Shown here piece after piece: positions 1-10,848 of a DNA stretch of 64,000 bases. The notes beneath the pieces are model-generated. The model ran no database searches. It worked only from the letters and a program-made list of their open reading frames with translations, and had not been told where the DNA came from. Source of the stretch: Streptomyces aureoverticillatus (GTDB lineage: Bacteria; Actinomycetota; Actinomycetes; Streptomycetales; Streptomycetaceae); contig NZ_BMSY01000002.1 in NCBI RefSeq assembly GCF_014649395.1, positions 1 through 64,000 of the forward strand. The letters are read 5' to 3'. Positions within the stretch are counted from its first letter, which is position 1. Each line of letters opens with the position of its first letter. A program made the translations under genes and the position numbers.

Positions 1-798
1 GAAGGAGAAGGACGCGTCCAGGACCTCCAGGTAGAGGAACATGAAGAACGCGGCCTTGCCGGCGAGCTTGACCGCCGAGACCGGCTTGCCCGCCTTCTTG
101 GCCTCTTCCTCCTGCTCGTGCTCGCGCTCCTCCTCTTCCTCGAGTTTGTCCTCGAAGTAGCCGGAGAGACCGCCCACCACCAGATAGGTGATGAGACCCG
201 CGACACCTGAGATCAGGACCGTCTCCGCCTTGTCCGCATGCGTGCCGCCGTGCTGGTGGGCGTGCTTGGCGAAGGTCATCGCGGAGCCGAGCAGCACGAT
301 CAGCGCGATGCAGACCGAGAGCATGTCGATCTTGCCGAGCTTGGCCAGCGGCCGCTCCAGCCAGCCGAGCCACTTGATGTCCCGGTCCTCGAAGACGAAG
401 TCGAGGAAGATCATCAGCAGGAACATGCCGCCGAAGGCGGCGATCGACGGGTGCGCGTCGGTGACGAGCTGCTGGTACTGGTCCTTGTCGTTGAGCGCGA
501 GCTTGACCGCTTCGATCGGGCCCATTTTCGCGCTGACAGCGACGATCACGACGGGGAAGACAAGACGCATGCCGAAGACGGCGATCAGCACGCCGATGGT
601 GAGGAAGATCTTCTGCCAGAAGGCATTCATCTTCTTCAGGATTCCGGCGTTGACCACCGCGTTGTCGAAGGACAGCGAGATCTCGAGGACGGACAGGATC
701 GCCACGATCCCGAACCCGGTCCACCCCCCGTAGAACACCGCTGCGACCAGGCCGAGCGCAGTAACTGCGAACGACCAGCCGAAGGTTTTCAGTACCAC
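1..798 (-). CDS. DUF475 family integral membrane protein (partial, C-terminus off window)
   Basis: This is a TerC-like membrane protein of the DUF475 family that usually sits next to TerD genes; its transport or stress role is not established. The first 266 codons are present and the gene runs off the left edge of the window. The start is a GTG giving VVLKTFGWSF. Hydrophobic segments alternate with short loops, and the SLSFDNAVVNA stretch near residue 42 matches the conserved acidic membrane motif of TerC-like proteins. A charged Glu/Lys segment (EDKLEEEEEREHEQEEE) lies after about residue 210, between membrane segments. It is downstream of two terD genes on the same strand, but a hairpin at 861-877 suggests separate transcription. 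The family call is firm and the substrate unknown. Confidence 0.85.
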   Translation of the reverse strand, partial: MVLKTFGWSFAVTALGLVAAVFYGGWTGFGIVAILSVLEISLSFDNAVVNAGILKKMNAFWQKIFLTIGVLIAVFGMRLVFPVVIVAVSAKMGPIEAVKLALNDKDQYQQLVTDAHPSIAAFGGMFLLMIFLDFVFEDRDIKWLGWLERPLAKLGKIDMLSVCIALIVLLGSAMTFAKHAHQHGGTHADKAETVLISGVAGLITYLVVGGLSGYFEDKLEEEEEREHEQEEEAKKAGKPVSAVKLAGKAAFFMFLYLEVLDASFSF

Positions 799-860
799 TG
801 GCTACCCAATCGTGTGTGTACGGGTCTCCCCCGCGCCGTCCCCGGCTTCCGAAGAGTCTG

Positions 861-877
861 CCGGGGGGTGCCCCCGG
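861..877. terminator. Hairpin downstream of the first terD
   Basis: A perfect 7-bp stem (CCGGGGG/CCCCCGG) with a 3-nt loop lies between the terD stop (935) and the DUF475 start (798). It could end or attenuate leftward transcription. The arms are too short for certainty. Confidence 0.4.
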
Positions 878-934
878 AATCCCCGTGGCCGACGGGCGGG
901 CCGTCAGCCGTTTGGGGAACCCGGGGAGAGTCCT

Positions 935-1510
935 TTAGGAAACATTGACTCCGAAGTCTAGAGCGATGCCCCGCAGGCCGGACGCGTACCCCTGCCCGAC
1001 GGCGCGGAACTTCCACTCGCCGCCGTAGCGATAGACCTCGCCGAAGATCATCGCGGTCTCCGTGGAGGCGTCCTCACTGAGGTCGTAGCGCGCGAGCTCC
1101 TGGCCGTCGGCCTGGTTCACCACCCGGATGAAGGCGTTGCTGACCTGGCCGAACGTCTGCCCCCGATTGTCCGCCTCATGGATGGAGACGGGGAAGACGA
1201 TCTTGTCGCAGTGGGCCGGGACCTGGGAGAGGTCGATGATCAGCGACTCGTCGTCGCCGTCGCCCTCGCCGGTCAGGTTGTCGCCGGTGTGCTCGACGGA
1301 GCCGTCCGGGCTCGTCAGATTGTTGTAGAACACGAACCACTCGTCGCCGAGGACCCGGCCGGACTGGCACATCAGGGCACTGGCGTCGAGGTCGAACGGG
1401 GCTCCGGTGGTGGAGCGAGCGTCCCAGCCGAGGCCGACCATCACCTTCGTGAGATCGGGTGCGGCCTTGGACAGGGAGACATTGCCTCCCTTGGCGAGCG
1501 TGACGCCCAT
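935..1510 (-). CDS. TerD family protein (paralogue 1)
   Basis: TerD domain proteins are calcium-binding cytoplasmic proteins linked to tellurite and general stress resistance and, in streptomycetes, to differentiation. The 191-residue product is a single TerD domain: [15 protein letters not shown] at the N-terminus, FDLDASA near residue 39, [17 protein letters not shown] near residue 75 (the acidic calcium-binding loop) and [17 protein letters not shown] near residue 140. The start chosen is the ATG that aligns exactly with the second copy upstream; the open frame extends further but without TerD similarity. The neighbour at 1671-2246 has the same length and similar sequence throughout, so the pair arose by tandem duplication. 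A double hairpin separates the two genes. Confidence 0.92.
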   Translation of the reverse strand: MGVTLAKGGNVSLSKAAPDLTKVMVGLGWDARSTTGAPFDLDASALMCQSGRVLGDEWFVFYNNLTSPDGSVEHTGDNLTGEGDGDDESLIIDLSQVPAHCDKIVFPVSIHEADNRGQTFGQVSNAFIRVVNQADGQELARYDLSEDASTETAMIFGEVYRYGGEWKFRAVGQGYASGLRGIALDFGVNVS

Positions 1511-1543
1511 GATGCTGGTCCTCCCCGAGGTGCTGGAGCGTTG

Positions 1544-1637
1544 GGCCGCCGGCGGGCCCCGGCGCGGTGGGCGGGGCCCGGCGGCCATGCGGTGCCTAGC
1601 GCGTCCGGCGCCGCACTGTCGTGTGCGGCGCCGGACG
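1544..1637. terminator. Tandem hairpins between the two terD genes
   Basis: Two stem-loops lie side by side. A near-perfect GC stem spans 1544-1586 with a 2-nt bulge. A perfect 15-bp stem pairs 1602-1616 with 1623-1637 around the loop tgtcgt. They follow the terD-2 stop and precede terD-1, so they probably terminate leftward transcripts and make the paralogues separate units. Confidence 0.75.
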
Positions 1638-1670
1638 ACCCAGGCGATGGGGTGTTGCTGACTGCTCGGC

Positions 1671-2246
1671 TCAGACGTTGACGCCGAAGTCCTGCGCGAT
1701 GCCGCGCAGGCCCGAGGCATACCCCTGGCCGACGGCGCGGAACTTCCACTCCGCGCCGTGGCGGTACAGCTCGCCGAAGACCATGGCCGTCTCCGTGGAG
1801 GCGTCCTCGGAGAGGTCGTACCGGGCGAGCTCGGCCTCGCCGGCCTGGTTCACCACGCGGATGAAGGCGTTGCGGACCTGGCCGAAGGACTGCTGGCGGT
1901 TCTCCGCGTCGTAGATCGAGACGGGGAAGACGATCTTCTCGATGTCCGCCGGGACCGCCGCGAGGTTGACCTTGATCTGCTCGTCGTCGCCCTCGCCCTC
2001 ACCGGTGATGTTGTCGCCGGTGTGCTCCACGGAGCCGTCCGGGCTCTTCAGGTTGTTGAAGAACACGAAGTTGGCGTCACTGCTGACCTTGCCCTCCGCG
2101 TTCGTCAGGATGGCGCTGGCGTCCAGGTCGAAGTCCGTCCCGGTGGTGGTACGGACGTCCCAGCCGAGGCCGACCGTGACGGCGGTCAGGCCAGGCGCCT
2201 CCTTGCTCAGCGATACGTTGCCGCCCTTGCTGAGGCTGACTCCCAC
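1671..2246 (-). CDS. TerD family protein (paralogue 2)
   Basis: This second 191-residue TerD domain protein starts at GTG ([15 protein letters not shown]), and the last residues ([10 protein letters not shown]) match its neighbour except for one terminal Ser. The acidic calcium-binding stretch [17 protein letters not shown] and the [17 protein letters not shown] block are conserved. Between the two copies most changes are in the first half ([15 protein letters not shown] here, [14 protein letters not shown] in the other). A cytoplasmic calcium-dependent stress role is expected from the family, while tellurite resistance itself is not shown. Upstream on the same strand is a peroxiredoxin gene, consistent with a stress-response neighbourhood. 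Confidence 0.92.
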   Translation of the reverse strand: MGVSLSKGGNVSLSKEAPGLTAVTVGLGWDVRTTTGTDFDLDASAILTNAEGKVSSDANFVFFNNLKSPDGSVEHTGDNITGEGEGDDEQIKVNLAAVPADIEKIVFPVSIYDAENRQQSFGQVRNAFIRVVNQAGEAELARYDLSEDASTETAMVFGELYRHGAEWKFRAVGQGYASGLRGIAQDFGVNV

Positions 2247-2361
2247 GAGTCCTCCCAATTGGTGTCCAGGGGCGGGGAGCCCCAGTCGTGCTTGCCATCG
2301 GATCAACGTGTGGATCCTAGTGACCGGTTCCCGGTGGCCACAGGCTTCCACACGGGTGTTC

Positions 2362-2820
2362 TCAGAGGTTCTCGAGCGCCTTCACGTAGTCGTTCAGGTC
2401 CCGCGCGTCGGGCAGGCCGTTGACCACGGTCCAGCGCACCACGCCGTCCTTGTCGATGATGAAGGTCCCGCGCACGGCGCAGCCCTTGTCCTCGTCGAAG
2501 ACGCCGTACGCGCGCGAGGTCTCGCCGTGCGGCCAGAAGTCCGACAGGAGGGGGTACTCCAGGCCCTCCTGCTCGGCGAAGACGCGCAGGGTGTGGATGG
2601 AGTCGTTCGAGACGGCGAGGAGCTGGGTGTCGTCGTTGACGAACTTCGGCAGCTCGTCGCGCAGGGCGCAGAGCTCGCCCGTGCACACCCCGGTGAACGC
2701 GAACGGGTAGAAGAGCAGCACCACGTTCTTGTGCCCCCGGAAGTCCGCGAGCCGCACCGTGCGCCCGTGGTTGTCCTTCAGCTCGAACTCAGGGGCCTTG
2801 TCGCCCACCTCGAGAGCCAC
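2362..2820 (-). CDS. AhpE/Bcp-like peroxiredoxin
   Basis: This thiol peroxidase should reduce hydrogen peroxide and organic or peroxynitrite-type peroxides in the cytoplasm. The 152-residue product matches the AhpE subgroup in length. The peroxidatic site is PFAFTGVC, the PxxxTxxC motif, with Cys46; a second Cys51 lies five residues later in CTGELC, which could act as a resolving cysteine or be redox-silent. [20 protein letters not shown] at the C-terminus is typical of the family. The GTG start ([12 protein letters not shown]) is chosen because family members begin just before the GDKAPEF block. The gene is flanked by the DUF3052 terminator hairpin upstream and terD-2 downstream. Confidence 0.9.
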   Translation of the reverse strand: MALEVGDKAPEFELKDNHGRTVRLADFRGHKNVVLLFYPFAFTGVCTGELCALRDELPKFVNDDTQLLAVSNDSIHTLRVFAEQEGLEYPLLSDFWPHGETSRAYGVFDEDKGCAVRGTFIIDKDGVVRWTVVNGLPDARDLNDYVKALENL

Positions 2821-2890
2821 GAATACCCACTTCCCTTCGACGAAGCCGTTCGGGTGACCCAGCGTACGCACCGGCCCCGCCGGGACGGAC

Positions 2891-2928
2891 GTGAGGCCCC
2901 CGACGACGCCTGTCGTCGGGGGCCTCAC
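2891..2928. terminator. Perfect 17-bp terminator hairpin after DUF3052
   Basis: The arms 2891-2907 and 2912-2928 are perfect complements around a 4-nt loop (gcct). It lies 29 nt after the leftward DUF3052 stop and upstream of the peroxiredoxin start. Confidence 0.85.
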
Positions 2929-2956
2929 GGAATGACTTCGGAGGGCCGGTGGCCGG

Positions 2957-3394
2957 TCAGCGCTTCTTGGCGGCCGCCTTGGGCGTCACCAGACGGCTGC
3001 CCGTCCAGTCCTTGCCGACGCTGAAGCTCTTCGTCTGAGCCAGGCCCGCGGTCTGCGCCGCTTCGCTGATCTCGCTCGGCTCGACATAGCCGTCACGGCC
3101 GGTCTTGGGCGTCAGCAGCAGGATGTCGCCACCCTCGTCGATGAGCTGGAGCGCGTCCACCAGCGCGTCCGTCAGGTCGCCGTCGTCCTCGCGGAACCAC
3201 AGCACCACGCCATCCGCGACATCGTCGTACTCCTCATCGACGAGTTCGCTGCCGATCACCTCTTCAATGGCCTCGCGGAGCTCCTGATCGACGTCGTCGT
3301 CGTAGCCGATCTCCTGGACCACCTGCTCGGGCTGGAACCCCAGCCTCGCGGCAGGGTTCGTCCGCTCCTCCGCGTGGTCCGCGGTCGCGCTCAC
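2957..3394 (-). CDS. DUF3052 domain-containing protein
   Basis: This small acidic cytoplasmic protein of 145 residues has no assigned biochemical function. The conserved block [20 protein letters not shown] lies near residues 18-37, followed by an acidic helix-rich middle ([21 protein letters not shown]) and a [20 protein letters not shown] segment. The C-terminus is basic (TPKAAAKKR). The GTG start is supported by an AGGAGG Shine-Dalgarno sequence 7 nt upstream. The gene is divergent from aceE across a 529-bp gap, an arrangement I recall as conserved in actinomycetes (DUF3052 beside pyruvate dehydrogenase E1), which hints at co-regulation rather than function. Confidence 0.9.
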   Translation of the reverse strand: MSATADHAEERTNPAARLGFQPEQVVQEIGYDDDVDQELREAIEEVIGSELVDEEYDDVADGVVLWFREDDGDLTDALVDALQLIDEGGDILLLTPKTGRDGYVEPSEISEAAQTAGLAQTKSFSVGKDWTGSRLVTPKAAAKKR

Positions 3395-3923
3395 GGCTTG
3401 CCTCCTGATCTTGTTCTTGGGAATGCCTTCAGCCACGCGCGTGCGCGGGGCATTGGCCGTAGTCCACACGGGCGGGACGGATCGCGCAAGTACCCGGCCG
3501 TCGAGACCGCCGAAACGGTGACGTTCCCGACCGTGTCACCGCAACTGTGGCCACATCCGGAAGGGGCCGGGGCGGCTCCACGGAGCCGCTGGGCAGGATG
3601 GGCGTATCGTTGCGATTTGGCCGAGCCTACCCCAGGGACGGCGGCCGTCGTCCCGGTTACCTGGAGGTAGAGATGACGTATCCACCGCCGGGGTAGACGA
3701 TGGTGAGCGTCGTACGCACCGGTACGTCCGGACACCGTACGGGCAGGAAACGGCACCTGTGCCGGCACCGACGACAGAGTCTTGAGCAGACCCCGGGGCC
3801 CCAGAGTCCCCAGACAATGCAGACCCCCAGGGACCCAGGGTCCCCAGAGAGTACAGAGCAGCGCCCAGCCAGAGCACGAATCCGCTCGCGCCGCACCGCG
3901 CGACAACACAGCGAAGGAACAGC
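3395..3923. other. Long divergent intergenic region with a putative 7-codon leader ORF
   Basis: This 529-bp region separates DUF3052 (left) from aceE (right) and holds no normal gene. At 3673-3696 is a mini-ORF, ATG to TAG, reading MTYPPPG. It is preceded by a good Shine-Dalgarno GGAGGT (3663-3668) and ends about 227 nt before the aceE start. Downstream, 3790-3855 is a run of short imperfect repeats built on ccccag and ggacccaggg that can fold back on itself. The region probably carries both divergent promoters, but I could not fix -35/-10 boxes. Confidence 0.4.
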
Positions 3924-6671
<2,748 letters not shown>

Positions 6672-6697
6672 CACCTGGCGCATAGCGGCTCCTTCCG

Positions 6698-6735
6698 GCG
6701 AGGGGCGGCGGGCCACGGGGCCCGCCGCCCCTCGC
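6698..6735 (+). terminator. Terminator of aceE
   Basis: A perfect 17-bp stem pairs 6698-6714 with 6719-6735 around the loop acgg. It begins 27 nt after the aceE stop and ends 20 nt before the next gene. Confidence 0.88.
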
Positions 6736-6755
6736 TGTGTCCTTACGATGCGGTC

Positions 6756-7616
6756 ATGAGGGATGAGACGGCACAGCCGACAGAGCCGGAGCGGCGGGGG
6801 CCGGAGCAGTCGGCGCCGGAGCAGTCGGCGCAGGTCCGCTGGGAACGGCGCACCCAGCGTCCGCTGCTTGCGCTCGCCGTGGCGTTCGCCGTCGCCTACG
6901 CCGTGCCGATAGTGCGGCCCGAGGCGGGCGCGTCGGTGACGCGGGCATGTACCGCGGTGGAGTGGTTCGTCTGGGGCGCGTTCGCCGCGGACTACGTGGT
7001 GCGGCTCGCTCTCGCCGAGCGCCGCGCCCGATTCGTACGCACGCACTGGCTCGACCTGTGCGCCGTGGTGCTGCCGATGATCCAGCCGCTGCGGCTGCTG
7101 CGGCTGGTCTCGACGCTGCTGCTCGTCGGGCGGCGCGCCCGCATGGCGTCGCAGATCAAGCTGACGACGTATGTGGTGGGCGCCGTGGTGGGGCTGCTGA
7201 TGTTCGGCTCACTGGCCGTGCTCTCGGTGGAGCGGGAGTCGCCGGACGGCAACATCAAGACGCTGGGCGACGCCGTGTGGTGGTCGTTCACCACGATGAC
7301 GACCGTGGGCTACGGCGACCACGCGCCGACGACCGGGCTCGGCCGGGTGCTCGCGGTCGGGCTGATGCTGTCGGGCATCGCGCTGCTCGGTGTCGTCACC
7401 GCCAACATCGCGGCGTGGTTCATCGCCCGCTTCGAGAAGGACGACGCCGAGGAGCGCCGCCAGACCGCCGCGATCGAGGCCCTCACCGCGGAGGTCACGG
7501 CCCTGCGCGCGCAGCTGAGCGCGCTGTCCGGCGGTGCCGTGACCACCGTGCCGCGGCAGCCGTCCGGTCAGGACGCCGTCGGCGGCGCCTCCCCCGTCAA
7601 CGCTCCCAGATCTTGA
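6756..7616 (+). CDS. Voltage-gated-type potassium channel protein
   Basis: This 286-residue membrane protein has a six-helix cation-channel layout. The selectivity filter TTVGYGD lies in FTTMTTVGYGD near residue 185 and marks it as K+-selective. Residues 35-55 and 65-85 are probable S1 and S2; QPLRLLRLVSTLLLVGRRAR (about 112-131) is S4-like with spaced arginines, which suggests voltage sensing. S5 is about 140-160, S6 about 200-222, and a helical C-terminus (EERRQTAAIEALTAEVTALR) should form a coiled coil. The N-terminal 30 residues are polar and disordered. The start follows the aceE terminator closely, with TACGAT 7 nt before the ATG as a possible -10 of a leaderless mRNA. The end overlaps the convergent next gene by 20 nt. 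Confidence 0.9.
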   Translation: MRDETAQPTEPERRGPEQSAPEQSAQVRWERRTQRPLLALAVAFAVAYAVPIVRPEAGASVTRACTAVEWFVWGAFAADYVVRLALAERRARFVRTHWLDLCAVVLPMIQPLRLLRLVSTLLLVGRRARMASQIKLTTYVVGAVVGLLMFGSLAVLSVERESPDGNIKTLGDAVWWSFTTMTTVGYGDHAPTTGLGRVLAVGLMLSGIALLGVVTANIAAWFIARFEKDDAEERRQTAAIEALTAEVTALRAQLSALSGGAVTTVPRQPSGQDAVGGASPVNAPRS

Positions 7617-7998
7617 ACGCCCGCACCCGATACGGCGACTCGGGTGCCCACGTGCCGTTGCCCGGGTAGGTGTTGAACTCCGCCGTCTCGTCGCACTCGG
7701 CCGACTGGTACGTGGTGACGGGCCGGCCGGTGCGGTTGGCGAGGGCCGCCGCGCCGTCCCCCTCCGGCAGCGCGACGCAGCTCTCGATGTCCGTACCGGC
7801 CAGCTCGTACGCATGCCGCTGGCCCTTGAAGTCCGCCTTCTCCCAGAGGCAGAGCTCACCCGGGCCGCAGCCGCGGAGCCGTGGTGGTCCGGCGGCTCCG
7901 GCGTGCGTCGGTGTCAGGACGGCGGCGGCCAGGGCGGCCGTCGTCAGTGCCAGGACGGCCGCGGTGCCGGGCATGGCGGAACGCATGGTCGTACGCAT
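7597..7998 (-). CDS. Secreted peptidase inhibitor I36 (SMPI-like) family protein
   Basis: This small exported protein resembles the Streptomyces metalloproteinase inhibitor fold (I36) of the beta/gamma-crystallin type. The 133-residue product starts with a Sec signal peptide (MRTTMRSAMPG followed by an Ala/Leu-rich core, cleavage near AGAA). The mature part contains CGPGELCLWEKADFKGQRHAY, the family's N-terminal cysteine and crystallin motif, then paired cysteines and a YRVRAFKIW ending. I chose the third of three clustered starts (TTG, ATG, ATG) because a GGGGG sequence lies 9 nt ahead of it. Inhibitory activity is not shown: many family members are only crystallin-like. The 3' end overlaps the convergent K+ channel gene by 20 nt. 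Confidence 0.82.
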   Translation of the reverse strand: MRTTMRSAMPGTAAVLALTTAALAAAVLTPTHAGAAGPPRLRGCGPGELCLWEKADFKGQRHAYELAGTDIESCVALPEGDGAAALANRTGRPVTTYQSAECDETAEFNTYPGNGTWAPESPYRVRAFKIWER

Positions 7999-8097
7999 GT
8001 GCATCAACCCCCGTGTCGTAACAGCTCACTTGCCGCCACTCTCGGCGGTGGGACGCGGGAGCCGGAAGGGGTTCTCGTACAGCTCACCCTGATAGGC

Positions 8098-8129
8098 GAA
8101 AGCCCCCCGAGCGGACCCGGAGGGCTTTC
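8098..8129. terminator. Hairpin between the I36 and MFS genes
   Basis: An 8-bp stem gaaagccc/gggctttc (8098-8105 and 8122-8129) encloses a GC-rich loop. It lies beyond the stop of the leftward MFS gene and upstream of the I36 gene, so it can terminate the MFS transcript. Confidence 0.6.
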
Positions 8130-8191
8130 CCTAGGACGGCTTCACTTGGCGGCGGGGTTCACCCCTAAGGGGGGCGCCGCCGACCGGACCG

Positions 8192-9808
8192 CTAGATGTG
8201 CGCCGCCCCCGCCCCCGCCTCCGCGTTCGCCCCGCGCTTGGTGAGTGTCGCGACGACCGCCGCGATCACGCCGACGACGCCCGCGACGGTGAAGGCCACG
8301 CCCATGCCCGACATGAAGGTGTCGTGCACGACGTCCGAGATCCTGGCGACGACGCCCTGGTCGACGCCCGGGGCCTTGGCGATCTGCTCCGGCACGGACC
8401 CGGTCGCGGCGGCCTTGTCGAGGCCGGGCGGCGGGGTGCCGGGCAGGCCCGCGTCCTGCCAGTTGCCCTTGAGGTCGGCGTCGACGGTGTTGGACATCAC
8501 CGCGCCGAGCACCGCCGTGCCGAGGCTGCCGCCGACCTGCATGCCCGCCTGCTGGAGGCCGCCCGCGACGCCGGAGAGCTCCAACGGGGCGTTGCCCACG
8601 ATGACTTCGGTCGCGCCGACCATGACCGGGGCGAGGCCGAGGCCGAGGAGCGCGAACCAGACGGACATGGGCAGCGTGCCGGTCCCCGTCGTCATGGTCG
8701 TCATGCCGAACATCGCGACCGCGGTGCAGACCATGCCGCCCACCAGCGGGATCCGCGGCCCGAACCGGGTGATCAGGGCCCCGGCGAGCGGTGAGGAGAC
8801 GATCATCATGGCCGTCAGCGGGAGCAGGTGCAGGCCGCTGTCGACGGGGCTCATACCGTGCACGTTCTGCAGGTAGAAGGTGACGAAGAACAGGCCGCCC
8901 ATGAAGGCGAAGGCCATCAGGACCATCAGTGCGGTGCCCGCGGACAGCGGCACCGAGCGGAACAGGCCGAGCGGGATCAGCGGCTCCGCGACCCGCTTCT
9001 CCCAGAGGGCGAACAGCACGAAGCACACGACCGACGCGCCCAGGAACGCCCACGTCTTGCCGCTGCCCCAGCCCCACGGGTCGCCCGCCTTGATGAGCGC
9101 CCAGATCAGGGCGAACATCGCGGCCGAGAGCAGCACGATGCCCGGGATGTCGAAGGAGCGCGGCGCCTTCTCGGCCCGGTGGTCCAGGAGGATCAGCAGG
9201 CCGAGGGCCAGCGCGAGGGCGCCGACGGGCACGTTGATGAAGAACACCGACTGCCAGTTGACGTGCTCGACCAGGACGCCGCCGAGGATGGGGCCGCCCG
9301 CGGTGGAGGCACCGATGACCATGCCCCAGATGCCGATGGCCATGTTCAGCTTCTCGGCCGGGAAGGTGGCCCGCAGCAGGCCGAGCGCGGCCGGCATCAG
9401 CAGGGCGCCGAACAGCCCCTGGAGCACCCGGAAGGCGATGACCAGGGAGACGCTGCCGGACAGGCCGATGGCGCCGGAGGCCAGGGCGAAGCCGACGACG
9501 CCGATGAGGAAGGTCTGCCGGTGGCCGAAGCGGTCACCGAGCTTGCCGGCCGTGATGAGGGCGACGGCGAGCGCCAGGAGATAGCCGTTGGTGATCCATT
9601 GGACGTCCGCGAGGGAGGCGCCCAGGTCCTTGGTGATGGCGGGGTTGGCGACCGCGACGATCGTGCCGTCCAGGGCCACCATCATCACGCCGATCGCGAC
9701 GGAGAACAGCGTGAGCCATGGATGACCGCGAAGTCCCTTGACCGGGGCCGGAGTCGGCACGGGCTCCGGCGCCTTGTCCGCCTTGTCGACGGTGGTCTGA
9801 CTTGTCAT
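8192..9808 (-). CDS. DHA2-family (EmrB/QacA-like) MFS drug exporter
   Basis: This is a 14-helix proton-coupled multidrug efflux protein of the cytoplasmic membrane, 538 residues long, normal for DHA2. Motif A GKLGDRFGHRQTF lies near residue 88. The antiporter motif C region, GMVIGASTAGGPILGG, is near residue 165 and is followed by NWQSVFFINVPVG, typical of DHA2 exporters. VMMVALDGTIVAVANPAI in helix 1 is the family D1 motif. The substrate cannot be inferred. The gene is divergent from a TetR regulator, with the shared 141-bp gap holding a palindromic operator inside the exporter's own promoter, so TetR repression relieved by a drug ligand is the expected control. Confidence 0.93.
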   Translation of the reverse strand: MTSQTTVDKADKAPEPVPTPAPVKGLRGHPWLTLFSVAIGVMMVALDGTIVAVANPAITKDLGASLADVQWITNGYLLALAVALITAGKLGDRFGHRQTFLIGVVGFALASGAIGLSGSVSLVIAFRVLQGLFGALLMPAALGLLRATFPAEKLNMAIGIWGMVIGASTAGGPILGGVLVEHVNWQSVFFINVPVGALALALGLLILLDHRAEKAPRSFDIPGIVLLSAAMFALIWALIKAGDPWGWGSGKTWAFLGASVVCFVLFALWEKRVAEPLIPLGLFRSVPLSAGTALMVLMAFAFMGGLFFVTFYLQNVHGMSPVDSGLHLLPLTAMMIVSSPLAGALITRFGPRIPLVGGMVCTAVAMFGMTTMTTGTGTLPMSVWFALLGLGLAPVMVGATEVIVGNAPLELSGVAGGLQQAGMQVGGSLGTAVLGAVMSNTVDADLKGNWQDAGLPGTPPPGLDKAAATGSVPEQIAKAPGVDQGVVARISDVVHDTFMSGMGVAFTVAGVVGVIAAVVATLTKRGANAEAGAGAAHI

Positions 9809-9816
9809 GCGTCGAG

Positions 9817-9869
9817 GTTAGAGTCAGTCGCTGACACTTGACAAAGCATCTCAGAAGTCGGCCGCTGTC
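9817..9869 (-). promoter_or_regulatory. Exporter promoter with TetR-type operators
   Basis: On the minus strand TTGTCA (9839-9844) and TCTAAC (9817-9822) are spaced by 16 bp and lie just before the exporter ATG at 9808, implying an almost leaderless mRNA. The spacer contains the perfect palindrome GTCAGtcgCTGAC (9823-9835). A related 13-mer, GTCGGccgCTGTC, occurs at 9857-9869, 34 bp away. A TetR dimer on these sites would block the promoter. Promoter and operator are inferred from pattern only. Confidence 0.6.
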
Positions 9870-9949
9870 ATTTAGCTCACAGGTACGCCGCCACAGGTAT
9901 GGTGAGCCGGCAAAACGGGTGGGAAATCGGGAGAAACGGGGTACAGGGC

Positions 9950-10582
9950 GTGACCGGTCCGGGCTTGCGCGAACGCAAGAAGCAGCGCACGCGGGACGCG
10001 TTGCTGCGGGCGGCGCTCGAACTGTTCACCACCAAGGGGTACGAGGAGACGACGGTCGACGAGATCGTCGAGGCCGTCGACGTCTCCCAGCGCACGTTCT
10101 TCCGGCACTTCGCGGGCAAGCAGGAGACCGCCTTCGCCATGCAGGAGATGGTGGAGGAGCGGTTCGTCAGGGCGCTGCGCGAACGCCCCGCCGACGAGGG
10201 GCCGTTGGCGGCGCTGCGCGGGGCCGTGCTCGGCTCCTGGGACGCGGTGGGCGAGTCGATCGAGGCGGTCGTCCCGGTCGAACTCCACATGCGCACCTAC
10301 CAGATGATCGAGTCGACCCCCTCGCTGCTCGCCGTCCACATGCGCCGCTCCATCGAGATGGAGGAGCAGATCGCGGGCGTGATCGCCGAGCGCGAGGGCG
10401 TCGACCTCGCCACCGACCCGCGCCCGCGCGTGGCGGTCGCCGCGTTCAGCGGGGTCATGCGGGTCACCGGGCGGATGTGGGGCGCGGGCGAGGACATCAG
10501 CGTCGAGTCGATCCGGGCCATCACGGAGACGTACCTCGACCACCTGGGCCCCGCCCTCGCGGAGGACTGGCGCGAGCGCTGA
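9950..10582 (+). CDS. TetR/AcrR family transcriptional regulator
   Basis: This likely repressor of the divergent exporter has an N-terminal helix-turn-helix: LRERKKQRTRDALLRAALEL, then TTVDEIVEAVDVSQRTFFRH (about residues 30-50), the canonical TetR recognition region. The remaining 150 residues form the ligand-binding and dimerisation domain. I chose GTG 9950 (VTGPGLRERKK) because family members start just before the RERKKQRT block; an upstream in-frame ATG at 9899 would add 17 residues with no family resemblance. The gene faces away from the exporter and ends before a hairpin at 10678-10704. The inducer is unknown. Confidence 0.88.
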   Translation: MTGPGLRERKKQRTRDALLRAALELFTTKGYEETTVDEIVEAVDVSQRTFFRHFAGKQETAFAMQEMVEERFVRALRERPADEGPLAALRGAVLGSWDAVGESIEAVVPVELHMRTYQMIESTPSLLAVHMRRSIEMEEQIAGVIAEREGVDLATDPRPRVAVAAFSGVMRVTGRMWGAGEDISVESIRAITETYLDHLGPALAEDWRER

Positions 10583-10677
10583 CGACACCGCCGCGACCAC
10601 TGACGGCACCGCGGTGCGCCGCGCGACGGCCCCGCAAGCCGACAACCCTCCGGCCCCACTCGTACGCTGAGTGACCA

Positions 10678-10704
10678 CGGCGCACTCCCCGTCACCGTGC
10701 GCCG
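10678..10704 (+). terminator. Putative terminator after tetR
   Basis: A perfect 8-bp stem CGGCGCAC/GTGCGCCG with an 11-nt loop lies 95 nt after the tetR stop. Another palindrome, GCACCGCGGTGC, lies closer to the stop, at about 10604. Confidence 0.5.
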
Positions 10705-10808
10705 CACGCGTGCCACGTACCACCCCGCACACACAGGGTGACGAACGCGCCCGAGAAGTGTCCGGTTCACCACAATTACCCCTCCGGAAACGTGATCTGC
10801 CTCACCCC

Positions 10809-10840
10809 TTGCACGGGAGGCAGCGCGCTTCTCCTAGGGT
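10809..10840 (+). promoter_or_regulatory. Candidate promoter of the DUF1023 gene
   Basis: TTGCAC (10809-10814) and TAGGGT (10835-10840) are separated by 20 bp. The -10 lies 8 nt before the GTG start, which fits a leaderless transcript. The spacing is longer than ideal. Confidence 0.4.
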
Positions 10841-10848
10841 GTCCCGCA

